Positions 28,401 to 35,199 of a DNA stretch of 64,000 bases are shown here, piece after piece; position 1 is the stretch's first letter, and the number at the start of each line of letters is the position of its first letter. Position numbers and translations under genes: made by a program. The stretch covers positions 11,542,692 to 11,606,691 of the forward strand of contig WMCF01000018.1 in NCBI GenBank assembly GCA_009792885.1, in the 5' to 3' direction. Below the pieces are notes generated by a model. The model was given only the letters and a program-made list of their open reading frames with translations. It did not search any database and was not told the DNA's origin. This DNA comes from Eremophila alpestris peregrina (Eukaryota; Chordata; Aves; Passeriformes; Alaudidae).

Positions 28401-31280
28401 TGGTTTCGTGGTGGACCTGGCAGTGCTGGGTCAATGATTGGAATGGATGGTCTCAGAGGTTTTTTCCAACCTTAAAGATTCTATGGATCTAATTAATCGA
28501 GTTCATCTTCTCATTTGAGTTGGAATTCCTCATCAGGAAGATTATTTGGTCCTTCTCAATGAGCTGTCGGTGGCACCCCTCCAGCCACTAGAGGGGGAAG
28601 AAGGTCCGTGGTGCTGGCAGGAGGAAGCTCTGACAGGCACCAAACCCCTCCTTCATCTCCCCAGGGATCTGGGACACGAGCACAAGTCTTTGTTCAGCAC
28701 TTCGTGGATTTCTGCTGTTTCCACAAACAAAGTTTGGAGGGTTTTTTTTGTTGAGCTGGAAGGTAGAGTGGTCAGGAAGGTTTAAGAAGCTGCTGTGACA
28801 CGATGGTTTCCTACAGTTGGTGTGGGTTTCTTTGTGGCAGGGCTCAATAAAGGACCAGCTAAAAGCTTACGGTGCTCTGACCGAGAATGTCACACGGAAG
28901 TACACCAGGCAGATCCTGCAGGGAGTCTTCTACCTACACTGCAATATGATTGTCCACAGGGATATTAAAGGTGAGTGCATGACAGAGAGGCTTTTCTTGC
29001 TCGCTTGGGTTTGTTCAGCCCAGCCTCCCCCTGCCCCAGTACAGATCCTTGTGCACAGCATAGTGCTGGGATCTGCTTTGTGAAGTATTTTTGCCCCTGC
29101 CCTTCACCAGATGGAACCATGAAAATCTTGAGCAAGCAGCTGAAACCAAAACCTTGTGCTGTTTTCTCTCTCAGGGGATTATTAACTGCCCTTAGACACG
29201 TGAGAATCTGGTGTAGCATAGCCAAGAACTGAGGGGCTCTGGCATTTGGAGAGGTCTTTCTGCTGTCTGTGGGTGGGCAGGATAATCTGTTGGCACTGCT
29301 CACTTTTGGGGAACCTGCTGTGAATGAGGGGATGCTGGTGGGAGTCAATCCTCTTGAACAGCAGCTGCCTTAGGAGAGAAGGATTTGAAATAATGCTGAG
29401 TCCAGCCCCCACCACAGCCCTTTGGGCTCCCTCCTGCCTGGCTCTTTGCCTGTGCCCTTCCTGCTCCCCTCACTGGAGCCACTTCAGGTTGCTGCTTCAT
29501 TCCTTGGAGGTCTTGTCTTTGCTTCTCCCCCCAGGTGCCAATATTCTGAGAGATTCTGCTGGAAATGTGAAACTTGGAGATTTTGGGGCCAGCAAACGCA
29601 TCCAGACCATCTGCATGTCTGGGACTGGGATTAAATCTGTCACAGGAACACCATACTGGATGAGCCCAGAGGTTATCAGTGGAGAGGGCTATGGAAGGAA
29701 AGCTGATGTGTGGTAAGGAACACAGTAAAAACCCCACCACTGCTGCTTAAATCAAACTTAAATCCTTCTGGGAAGTTGTAATGGGAGCAACAGGTCTAAC
29801 TAGTAGTTGGAAGCAGTGCAAAGGATGGAAAATAGGAGATACATGTCAGGATCAACTGTGCAGCTATCCAGAGGAAATATGTAGCTAAGTTCCCAAACCA
29901 GGAACACACAGAATCCCAGCTTGCTTTTGGAAGCTCTTGTCTTGTGTGAGTCTCACATCCAGCTCATCCCCAAAACTGCTTTTTAATTCTGGAAAGCAGG
30001 TTGATAACAAAGCTCACTAGAAGACCTCTTGAGTCTTGGTGGTCCTGATTTTGGGTCCACTAAGCCCAGCTTGGAGGTTCAGGGCATCTTCTGTGGCCTT
30101 CCCAAATCTGCTGCTGGATGTTTGCATGTGGCTCAGGCACAAAGGCAGCCAAAATCATTGGCTGCTTGTGAGTGTTTTGATCTGTGGAGGATGACAGATG
30201 GAACCTGGAGGAGTTGGGATGACACAACTAATCCTCCCAGTATGTGAGGAGGAAGCAATGTCTTCCCAGTGTGCTTTCTGTTGGGTGCCCAAGCAAAGAG
30301 GGTCAACAAAGAATAATCCTTCCAAGAGACCCCTAATTGGGTGGGAGAACCTAGAAAGTCCTTAGCAGGTATCCATGTACCCTGCACCACCTGCACTGGC
30401 TAAAGGGAGGCTAATGTGTAGTTTTAAAAATTTTTAGGATCAATAGGATAGGTTTAGGATAGGTTTACTTTTGTTGGATCATTTATGAATAGAAGAGGCA
30501 GAGTGTCTCTGCTGAGACCAGGGTTCTTGAGCAAGCCAAGGGAAAACTTGATGAGCAGACTCTTTGCTGCTCATCCCACCTGTTCCTTCTCAGGTCCACC
30601 TCAGAGGTGAAGTTGGATGCAAGCAAAACATGTTTCATTCTGGCTCAGCTTCCCCAGGAACTGCATGCTATTGCTGAAACTGTGCATGGGCTTCCCTTCA
30701 GGGGATGATGCTTCAGTGAGCTTTTATGAGACTTAGCATCTCCCAATTTACTTAGTATCTTCCAGTTAACTTAGTATCTCCCTGAGCTTTTATGAAACAT
30801 AGTAGCTGCCAGTTAAAGTGGGCAGAAAAGCCACCAGCTTTAAGGCAAGGCATTCACTCCTGTTATGGGAGTGGAAATTGGAGTGCCAAGGACCTGAGTG
30901 ACCAGGGAGCTTCAGGGCACCAGACATTCCAGGGATGTGTGCCCATCTCCCTGCACAGTCCCTTTAGGCAGGTGCAGCCCCAGAGCTGATTAGACTCGAA
31001 CCTCAGGGCCAGGGCCCCGTCCCTCACGCTGTGCTTGCCCTGTCGCTGCAGGAGCGTGGCCTGCACCGTGGTGGAGATGCTAACGGAGAAGCCGCCCTGG
31101 GCGGAGTTCGAGGCCATGGCGGCGATTTTTAAAATCGCCACGCAGCCGACCAACCCCCAGCTGCCCGACGGCGTCTCCAGCTCCTGCCGCAACTTCCTCA
31201 AGCAGATCTTCGTGGAGGAGAAGCGGAGGCCGACGGCCGAGGACCTGCTGAGGCACCCCTTCGTCAGCTGCGGGCTCTGA
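1275..31280 (+). CDS. MEKK2/MEKK3-family MAP kinase kinase kinase (MAP3K2/3-like), 5'-partial, 14 exons
   Basis: Exons: 1275-1318, 2312-2411, 7380-7493, 8971-9082, 16376-16509, 19027-19100, 21204-21271, 23085-23177, 24109-24303, 25141-25289, 25837-25968, 28841-28970, 29535-29712, 31052-31280 (stop TGA 31278-31280). All introns are GT-AG and every junction phase agrees, giving 583 residues. MEKK2/3 proteins are about 620 residues, so roughly the first 40 are missing and must lie left of the window. Domain order in the fragment: PB1 about residues 3-82, Ser-rich linker 83-312, kinase about 319-580. By family knowledge such kinases act in the cytosol, phosphorylate MEK5 (recruited PB1 to PB1), MKK4/7 and MKK3/6, and feed ERK5, JNK, p38 and NF-kB pathways. 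The catalytic residues are intact. The neighbourhood (ACAA1, DLEC1) is neither that of MAP3K2 nor that of MAP3K3, so this is probably a third paralogue. I leave the symbol blank. The structure is near certain; orthology is inference. Confidence 0.93.
2412..7379 (+). other. Intron between PB1 exons
   Basis: Apart from the CR1 fragment at about 5488-6185, I see only unique non-coding sequence. The short open frames here lack family resemblance and splice support. Confidence 0.6.
5488..6185 (-). repeat. CR1 LINE 3' fragment
   Basis: The + strand reads GATCACAGAATGG...GGTTGGAAGG and continues through CTCTCTGGGCAGCCTGTTC, GAACAGCTCCAGCTC and CTCATAAGAGAG, the reverse complement of the avian CR1 3' region. 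The insertion is therefore antisense to the host gene. It is about 0.7 kb, 5'-truncated and diverged. Short open frames inside it are remnants only. Confidence 0.85.
8971..24303 (+). CDS. Linker exons of the MAP3K2/3-like gene (six exons)
   Basis: Exons 8971-9082, 16376-16509, 19027-19100, 21204-21271, 23085-23177 and 24109-24303 encode residues 87-312. Recognisable family blocks are RSSPPPG, RQGSYTSINSEGEFIPET, SGSCQSLDRS, FGKGGTFPRQYH and DYSDGRRTFPR. Exon 21204-21271 encodes a proline-rich segment (PPFPQTPVPGRKSHPKDG) where, as I recall, MEKK2 and MEKK3 carry a conserved basic SRM.RAQS.PDN phosphosite; I do not see that motif here. The exon 24109-24303 segment is Ser/Thr/aromatic-rich and poorly conserved apart from its start. 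The acceptor before 8971 is followed nine bases later by a second in-frame CAG, so a form three residues shorter is possible. Confidence 0.88.
9083..16375 (+). other. Longest intron of the MAP3K2/3-like gene
   Basis: This intron of about 7.3 kb contains a small (GACA)5 microsatellite at 11371-11390 and short T runs. MEKK3 is known to have an extra alternatively used exon in this general linker region, but I could not find a convincing one here. No nested gene or RNA gene is supported. Confidence 0.55.
11371..11390. repeat. (GACA)5 microsatellite
   Basis: Five perfect GACA units in an intron of the kinase gene. Confidence 0.95.
16510..19026 (+). other. Intron with short GT repeat
   Basis: Non-coding sequence with a (GT)n run at about 17567-17581. 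No other feature is recognised. Confidence 0.5.
17567..17581. repeat. Short (GT)n microsatellite
   Basis: About seven GT units in an intron. Confidence 0.85.
19101..25140 (+). other. Introns between linker exons and before the kinase exons
   Basis: The introns 19101-21203, 21272-23084, 23178-24108 and 24304-25140 flank small linker exons. Only a CR1 fragment at about 19360-19660 is recognisable; the rest is unique non-coding sequence. Confidence 0.5.
19360..19660 (-). repeat. CR1 LINE 3' fragment
   Basis: The + strand shows CACAGAATCACACAATGG, GGGACCTTAAAGATCATG, CACCTTCCACTAGACC and CTCTGGGCAGCCTGTTCC, typical of CR1 in reverse orientation. The fragment is diverged and truncated. Confidence 0.85.
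25141..31280 (+). CDS. Kinase-domain exons of the MAP3K2/3-like gene (five exons)
   Basis: Exons 25141-25289, 25837-25968, 28841-28970, 29535-29712 and 31052-31280 encode residues 313-583. Visible kinase landmarks: glycine loop LGRGAFGEVY (326-334), ATP-binding Lys348 in LSVKQV, catalytic Asp446 in VHRDIKG, metal-binding Asp464 in GDFGASKR, activation-loop Ser483 in SGTGIKSVTGTPYW (equivalent to the phosphorylated serine of MEKK2/3), and SPE at 492-494. All residues needed for catalysis are present, so an active enzyme is expected. The last exon begins SVACTVVEMLTEKPPW, which resembles MEKK2 more than MEKK3, and ends with a short tail after LLRHPFV. That exon is much richer in G+C than the earlier ones. 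Confidence 0.94.
28211..28490 (+). repeat. CR1 LINE 3' fragment
   Basis: Sense-oriented CR1 3' end: GGCCTCAAGTTGCACCAG, GGCTGCCCAGGGAAGTGGTG and CCTTAAAGATTCTATGGA, closing with the 3' tail that in intact copies is an ATTCTATG repeat. It lies in the intron just before the exon at 28841. Confidence 0.88.
30719..30815. repeat. Small local duplication cluster
   Basis: ACTTAGCATCTCC-like units recur three times about 22 bases apart, and GAGCTTTTATGA occurs on both flanks. This looks like an imperfect tandem duplication inside the last intron of the kinase gene. Confidence 0.6.
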
Positions 31281-31327
31281 GCGCTGGCAGCGGGGATGGG
31301 GAGCGCCGGCGGGAGGGGCGGGCCTCA

Positions 31328-31597
31328 GCCGGGGCTGTCCTGACNNNNNNNNNNNNNNNNNNNNNNNNNNNNNNNNNNNNNNNNNNNNNNNNNNNNNNNN
31401 NNNNNNNNNNNNNNNNNNNNNNNNNNNNNNNNNNNNNNNNNNNNNNNNNNNNNNNNNNNNNNNNNNNNNNNNNNNNNNNNNNNNNNNNNNNNNNNNNNNN
31501 NNNNNNNNNNNNNGGTCCCTTCTCCGGGAGAGAGCCAGACCCGGGCTGTCCTGAGGGTCCCTTCTCCGGGAGAGAGCCAGACCCGGGCTGTCCTGAC
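31328..31597. repeat. 42-bp GC-rich minisatellite interrupted by the assembly gap
   Basis: Two full 42-base units are visible right of the gap (31514-31555 and 31556-31597), differing at the last base. The end of another unit (GGGGCTGTCCTGAC) abuts the gap on the left, and a fourth unit starts and decays at 31598. The unit contains CTTCTCCGGGAGAGAGCCAG, in which CTCCGGGAG is self-complementary apart from its central base. The array begins about 50 bases after the kinase stop codon, so it is probably in the 3' UTR. Confidence 0.9.
31345..31513. other. Assembly gap (169 N)
   Basis: 169 unresolved bases inside the minisatellite. The true copy number of the repeat is unknown. Confidence 0.99.
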
Positions 31598-33119
31598 GGT
31601 CCCTTCTCGCTCGCTGCTGCCCCGGTCCCCGCCGCCTTGGTTGGATTTTCAAGCTGCGCTCGGGACTTGTTGGCGCCGGGAATTTCGGAGCGAGGGATTC
31701 CCCGGCCTGTGCTGGACCACGGAACCTCCCTGCCGCCGGCGGTACCGGGCTCGTCCCCCCTGGCCAAGTGACTGCTCTCCTGGGGGAAGCGTGGCAAGCG
31801 GGAGATGTCCCCCCCCAGGACCGCTGGGGGAATCGGATGCTCAGTGGCCATCACCACCTTTCGCAGAGGAACAGGGCCTTCAGGCAAGCCGGAGGAGATG
31901 ATCCTCAGACCGCAGAGTCGGGGGGACCTGGGCGTCCCCGTTCTCAAGGGGACCAACCCCGCCGGGAGCAGCCGGCGGGGCGGCGTTTCACTGTCCTGTG
32001 CCTTACGCGGTTACAATCAAGGAGTGATGCTCGGCTCGGATCTGGTGTGAGGATGCAGCAGCCGTGTTGACTTTGCCTTGGCGCGTGTGTTGTGTGTGCG
32101 AGTGTGAGTCTGGGAACAAGGGGGTCTTCTCGGGGTGCAGGAGGTCTCTGCCGGGAACGCCCGCGGACGGATGCCCGGGACCCCTGCCACGGGCTGAGGG
32201 GGTGGGTCAGTGATGGAGGTGGTGTTTAAATGCTGTCCATGGTGGTGGTGGGCAGGGCTGAGCAGCAGCCAGCTTGTGCTGGGAGCCATCAGGATTCCGG
32301 GGGGGAGCTGAAGGGGATCTCAGCAAGGACAGCTCTGCCACAGTTCTGCTGAGCCCTGCCCGTGCTGCTGCGCTGCGGCTGCAGGGATAACAGCGTGTTC
32401 TGGAAGTGGAGCTGCAGTGGATCTCTGTAAAACCCAAGAGAGTGCCTAAAATCAGGCAGAGAGGGCTGGTGCCTGTGAATGTGGGTGTGTCCTCCTCCGT
32501 TGTGCCTTGTGGGTCGTGCCCAGGTACGGGGAAGGGGAGCATCACTTCCGTGGTGCTGCCCAAGGGAGCAGCTGCTGGACAATGGAGCCTCTGGCAAAGT
32601 GGAGCTGCAGCAGTCGAGGGCTGGAAGCAGATTTCTTCCCACAGTGGGTTTGGAGTTGTATGAGAAAATGGGCCAGTTAAAAGCAGAGCTGGCCTACAGC
32701 CTCTGACCAGCACTACCCTGCTGGAAAACCTGGGCAGGAAGCATGCACAGAGTCCCTGGAAGCTAATTAATTAATTAATCAATCAGATCTTGGGGGGTTT
32801 GGGATAAATTATTTGCACTATCCCACCTCCCCCTTCCCTGCAGCATTAGCTGTTTCCACCAACTCAGCAAAGGGTTCAAAAAGCAGTTACCAGGGGGTTC
32901 CATCCTCAGGCCAGTGTGTCAGACACACGTTTATTTTCATGCTGGTTTTCAGTGAAAATGAAAAGCATTGCTTAGACTTAAGAGGGAAGTGACAAATTGG
33001 TTGTTTGTGTGAACACATCCTTGAATTCTTCCACGTGGAAGGGATCAAGACTTTACACCGCTGATTGTGGTGGTTGAGAGCATGTCCATGTCCTCAGCTC
33101 TGAACAGAGAAGCAAGGTT

Positions 33120-33290
33120 TAGGAGGTTGCCCAGTGTAGCTGTGGATGTCCCATTTCTGGAAATGTTCAGGGTCAGGGTTGGATATGGCTGGGAGCAAAC
33201 TGGTCTAGTGAAAAAGTGTCCCTGCCTCATGGCAAGGGGCTGGAGCTCTTAAGGTTCCTTCCAACCAAACCATTCTGAGATTTTATGGTT
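33120..33290 (+). repeat. CR1 LINE 3' fragment
   Basis: Sense CR1: AGGAGGTTGCCCAGTGTAGC, GTCCCTGCCTCATGGCAAGG and TTCCTTCCAACCAAACCATT, ending near a degenerate TTTTATGG tail. Confidence 0.82.
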
Positions 33291-33315
33291 TCAAGAATTA
33301 TTTCAGTTTGTAAAA

Positions 33316-33321
33316 AATAAA
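33316..33321 (+). terminator. Candidate poly(A) signal AATAAA for the kinase gene
   Basis: A perfect hexamer, the first on the + strand after the kinase stop that I can find. It would give a 3' UTR of about 2 kb including the minisatellite. Unproven. Confidence 0.3.
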
Positions 33322-34119
33322 CACTGTGAGTATTAGGGCAAATTAAAAGAAGTACCTAAAAGAATTCCCTATAAATGTGTCTGAAAGTTACCAAGGCCAT
33401 TTATTGCCAGGTTGCAGGGGAGCTGGGGGGAAGTGCTGGAGCAGGACTGGGGGTTGTGTCAGTCAGCCATGGTGGTGATGGGCAGCTCCCCATAGGGAGG
33501 GGGAAAAGTCTCCTTTTGCTGAGAGGAATGAAGAGTTTTATTCTGTGAATAGGACCAAATCCAAGTCTGGTCAGAAATATGGGATGCATGGAAATGGACA
33601 CAAGGGGAAAAAAAATCAGCATTGTCTGGGAATGGGTTTGGCAGAAGAGAGTAACAAAGTGTGTGTTCACCAAAGCTAAAAAAAAAAAAAATCAAAACCA
33701 TTTTAAGCTGTTTCCTCTTCTTTCATTAAATCTGGTTGGTTTGGGTTTTCTCAGCCCTTCAATGGTGGGTGGGTGTTTTCCTTCTTTCCAAAGATTTGAG
33801 AGCCAAAGGGGGCTCCTGGCTGCCCCAAAATGCTCCCAGGGCCCTCAAACCACCTAAATCCTCCCATGGATGGATGTGGTGAGTGTGACTGTGTGTGTGT
33901 GAGTGTGAGACACTCCTCAGGTGCCTTTGCCTTTCTGGTTTGTAAAACCCTTGCAGTGTTCTCATGTACAGAATGGAACTAGGAAAAGCAAATGGAATTA
34001 TTCTGCCATGTAAAGTCATTTTCAGTTTGTTTGGTTTGGTTTGATTTTATTTTGCCTGTAGCAGGCCCTGCGGCTTTCCCTGCACACTGCCACATGCCCA
34101 TGGAGAAATGAATTCCTTT

Positions 34120-34290
34120 TGGGGGGTGGGCTGGAGCAGGACATTGGAACAGGCTGTCCAGGAGAGTGGTGGGGTCACCATCCCTGGAGGTGTTCAAAAG
34201 GCGTGTGGATGTGGCACTTGGGGATGTGCTTGGGTGCTGAACATGGTTGGATTCGATGATCTTGGAGCTCTTTTCTAACCTCAGGGAATC
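34120..34290 (+). repeat. CR1 LINE 3' fragment
   Basis: Sense CR1 remnants: GGAACAGGCTGTCCAGGAGA, GGGGTCACCATCCCTGGAGG and TTGGATTCGATGATCTTGGA. Confidence 0.85.
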
Positions 34291-34622
34291 CATGAGCCCA
34301 CATTTCTATTGCCTGTCCCCTGCTCACCAGCACAGCCCCTTCCCAACAGGGCAGTTCCCAGCATGGGTTGGGGCACAAGGGACACTGGGTGTGACCATCC
34401 TGGGGGCAGGAGGTGACAAAGATTTGATGGTTCCTGGGTTTTTCTGGAGCAGATGGATCTGTGCAGCTCCCTGAGCTGATGGTTCTGCGTGTCCCTTTGT
34501 CCTGATATTCCACCTTGGACTCCAAATGCACAGGCTTTTGTGCTTCTAAGCTTAATTTTCATTTATTTTCATTCTTTATTTTTATTTGAAAATGTTGAGT
34601 GTTTTTCTATATTTCTATTTAA

Positions 34623-35040
34623 TCTTCATTTTCCCACTTCCCCCCTTTTTCTAACCCCTTTATCCCCCTTTTTCTCCTCCCCTTCCCCCCCCTTTTTTCC
34701 CCCATTCTTTTTCCCCTTCCTTCCCCTCCCCTTTTTCCTCCTTTTTCACCCTTCCCCCCTTTTTTTTCTTTTTCCTTTTATTCCTCCTTTCCTCCTCTTT
34801 CCCCCCCCTTGTTTTTCTTCTTTTTCCTTTTTTCCTTTTTTCTTCTTTTTTCCCTTATTTTCCTTCTTTTCTTTCCTCCTTTTGGTCCTTTTTATTTTTT
34901 GGTCCTTTTTTTTTTTTGGTCCTATCTTTTTGTTCTTTTTTTTTTTCCTTTCTGTTTTTCTTGTTTTCCTTTTTCCCTTTTCCTCTCCTTTTTTCCCCTC
35001 TTTTTTCCCCCCTTTTTATTTTTTGTTTCTCTTGGTTTCT
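34623..35040 (+). repeat. Long homopyrimidine (C/T) tract upstream of ACAA1
   Basis: About 400 bases almost entirely T and C on the + strand, in alternating runs of T3-12 and C3-8, with few interruptions. Inside it GGTCC recurs three times (about 34884, 34902 and 34918) between T runs. The tract stops abruptly at the GC-rich ACAA1 promoter. Open frames here (Phe/Leu/Ser/Pro-rich) are artefacts of composition. Confidence 0.95.
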
Positions 35041-35080
35041 TGGCGTTGGGGCGGAGCGCGGTTCACAAGGGGGCGTGGCC

Positions 35081-35088
35081 ATGCAAAT
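35081..35088 (+). promoter_or_regulatory. Octamer ATGCAAAT, copy 1
   Basis: Perfect POU-factor octamer, followed by GAG, directly after the GGGCGTGG box. Confidence 0.75.
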
Positions 35089-35104
35089 GAGATGGGCGGG
35101 GAAA

Positions 35105-35112
35105 ATGCAAAT
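35105..35112 (+). promoter_or_regulatory. Octamer ATGCAAAT, copy 2
   Basis: Perfect octamer 24 bases after copy 1 (start to start), just after a GGGCGGGG box. Confidence 0.75.
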
Positions 35113-35138
35113 AGGTGTCATCCCGCCCCTCTCGCGCT

Positions 35139-35146
35139 ATGCAAAT
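35139..35146 (+). promoter_or_regulatory. Octamer ATGCAAAT, copy 3
   Basis: Perfect octamer 34 bases after copy 2, following a CCCGCCCC box on the opposite strand. Confidence 0.75.
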
Positions 35147-35160
35147 GAGGGGGCGGGTTC

Positions 35161-35168
35161 ATGCAAAT
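35161..35168 (+). promoter_or_regulatory. Octamer ATGCAAAT, copy 4
   Basis: Perfect octamer 22 bases after copy 3 and 23 bases before the ACAA1 start codon. Confidence 0.75.
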
Positions 35169-35187
35169 GAGCGAGGCGCTCAGCTGA

Positions 35188-35199
35188 GAAGATGGCGGC
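35188..35199 (+). promoter_or_regulatory. TISU / YY1 element around the ACAA1 start codon
   Basis: The 12 bases GAAGATGGCGGC match the TISU consensus SAASATGGCGGC at every position and contain the YY1 core AAGATGGCGGC. TISU elements support both transcription and accurate scanning-free initiation on mRNAs with very short 5' UTRs, so the transcription start should lie only about 5-30 bases upstream, near 35160-35185. This also fixes the start codon choice. Confidence 0.75.

Larger units (their letters stand above)
25969..31051 (+). other. Introns within the kinase domain
   Basis: Introns 25969-28840, 28971-29534 and 29713-31051. They hold a CR1 fragment (28211-28490) and a locally duplicated AT-rich block (30719-30815). 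No other gene is recognised. Confidence 0.5.
31021..32200. other. CpG-rich block at the 3' end of the kinase gene
   Basis: G+C and CpG density rise sharply from the last kinase exon through about 32200 and then fall. This could be kinase 3' UTR with biased composition, or an orphan CpG island. I see no convincing coding sequence here: open frames on both strands run through the repeat and the gap. Confidence 0.55.
32201..34600. other. Intergenic or 3' UTR stretch
   Basis: Contains an (ATTA)n-like run near 32766, two CR1 fragments and a possible AATAAA poly(A) signal at 33316-33321 for the kinase gene, about 2 kb after its stop. I found no nearer AATAAA. No gene is recognised. Confidence 0.45.
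35045..35191 (+). promoter_or_regulatory. ACAA1: ACAA1 core promoter: GC boxes plus four octamers, no TATA
   Basis: Between the pyrimidine tract and the ATG lie four GC/CACCC-type boxes (GGGCGTGG 35071-35078; GGGCGGGG 35094-35101; CCCGCCCC 35122-35129; GGGGGCGGG about 35149-35157), alternating with four ATGCAAAT octamers. No TATA box is visible. GC boxes are classical Sp/KLF sites and the octamer is the classical POU (Oct-1/2) site; binding is inferred from sequence only. Confidence 0.8.

Noticed and set aside
31080..31956. Minus-strand open frames of 190-230 codons over the gap
   Set aside because: They consist of translated minisatellite, Ns and the antisense of the last kinase exon. GC-rich DNA has few stops, so length is not evidence.
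34489..35148. 219-codon open frame rich in Phe, Leu, Ser and Pro
   Set aside because: It is translated pyrimidine low-complexity DNA with no domain or splice support.
31281..35191. Search for MYD88 (death domain or TIR) upstream of ACAA1
   Set aside because: No death-domain or TIR motif on either strand in this interval; if MYD88 is nearby it lies outside the window.
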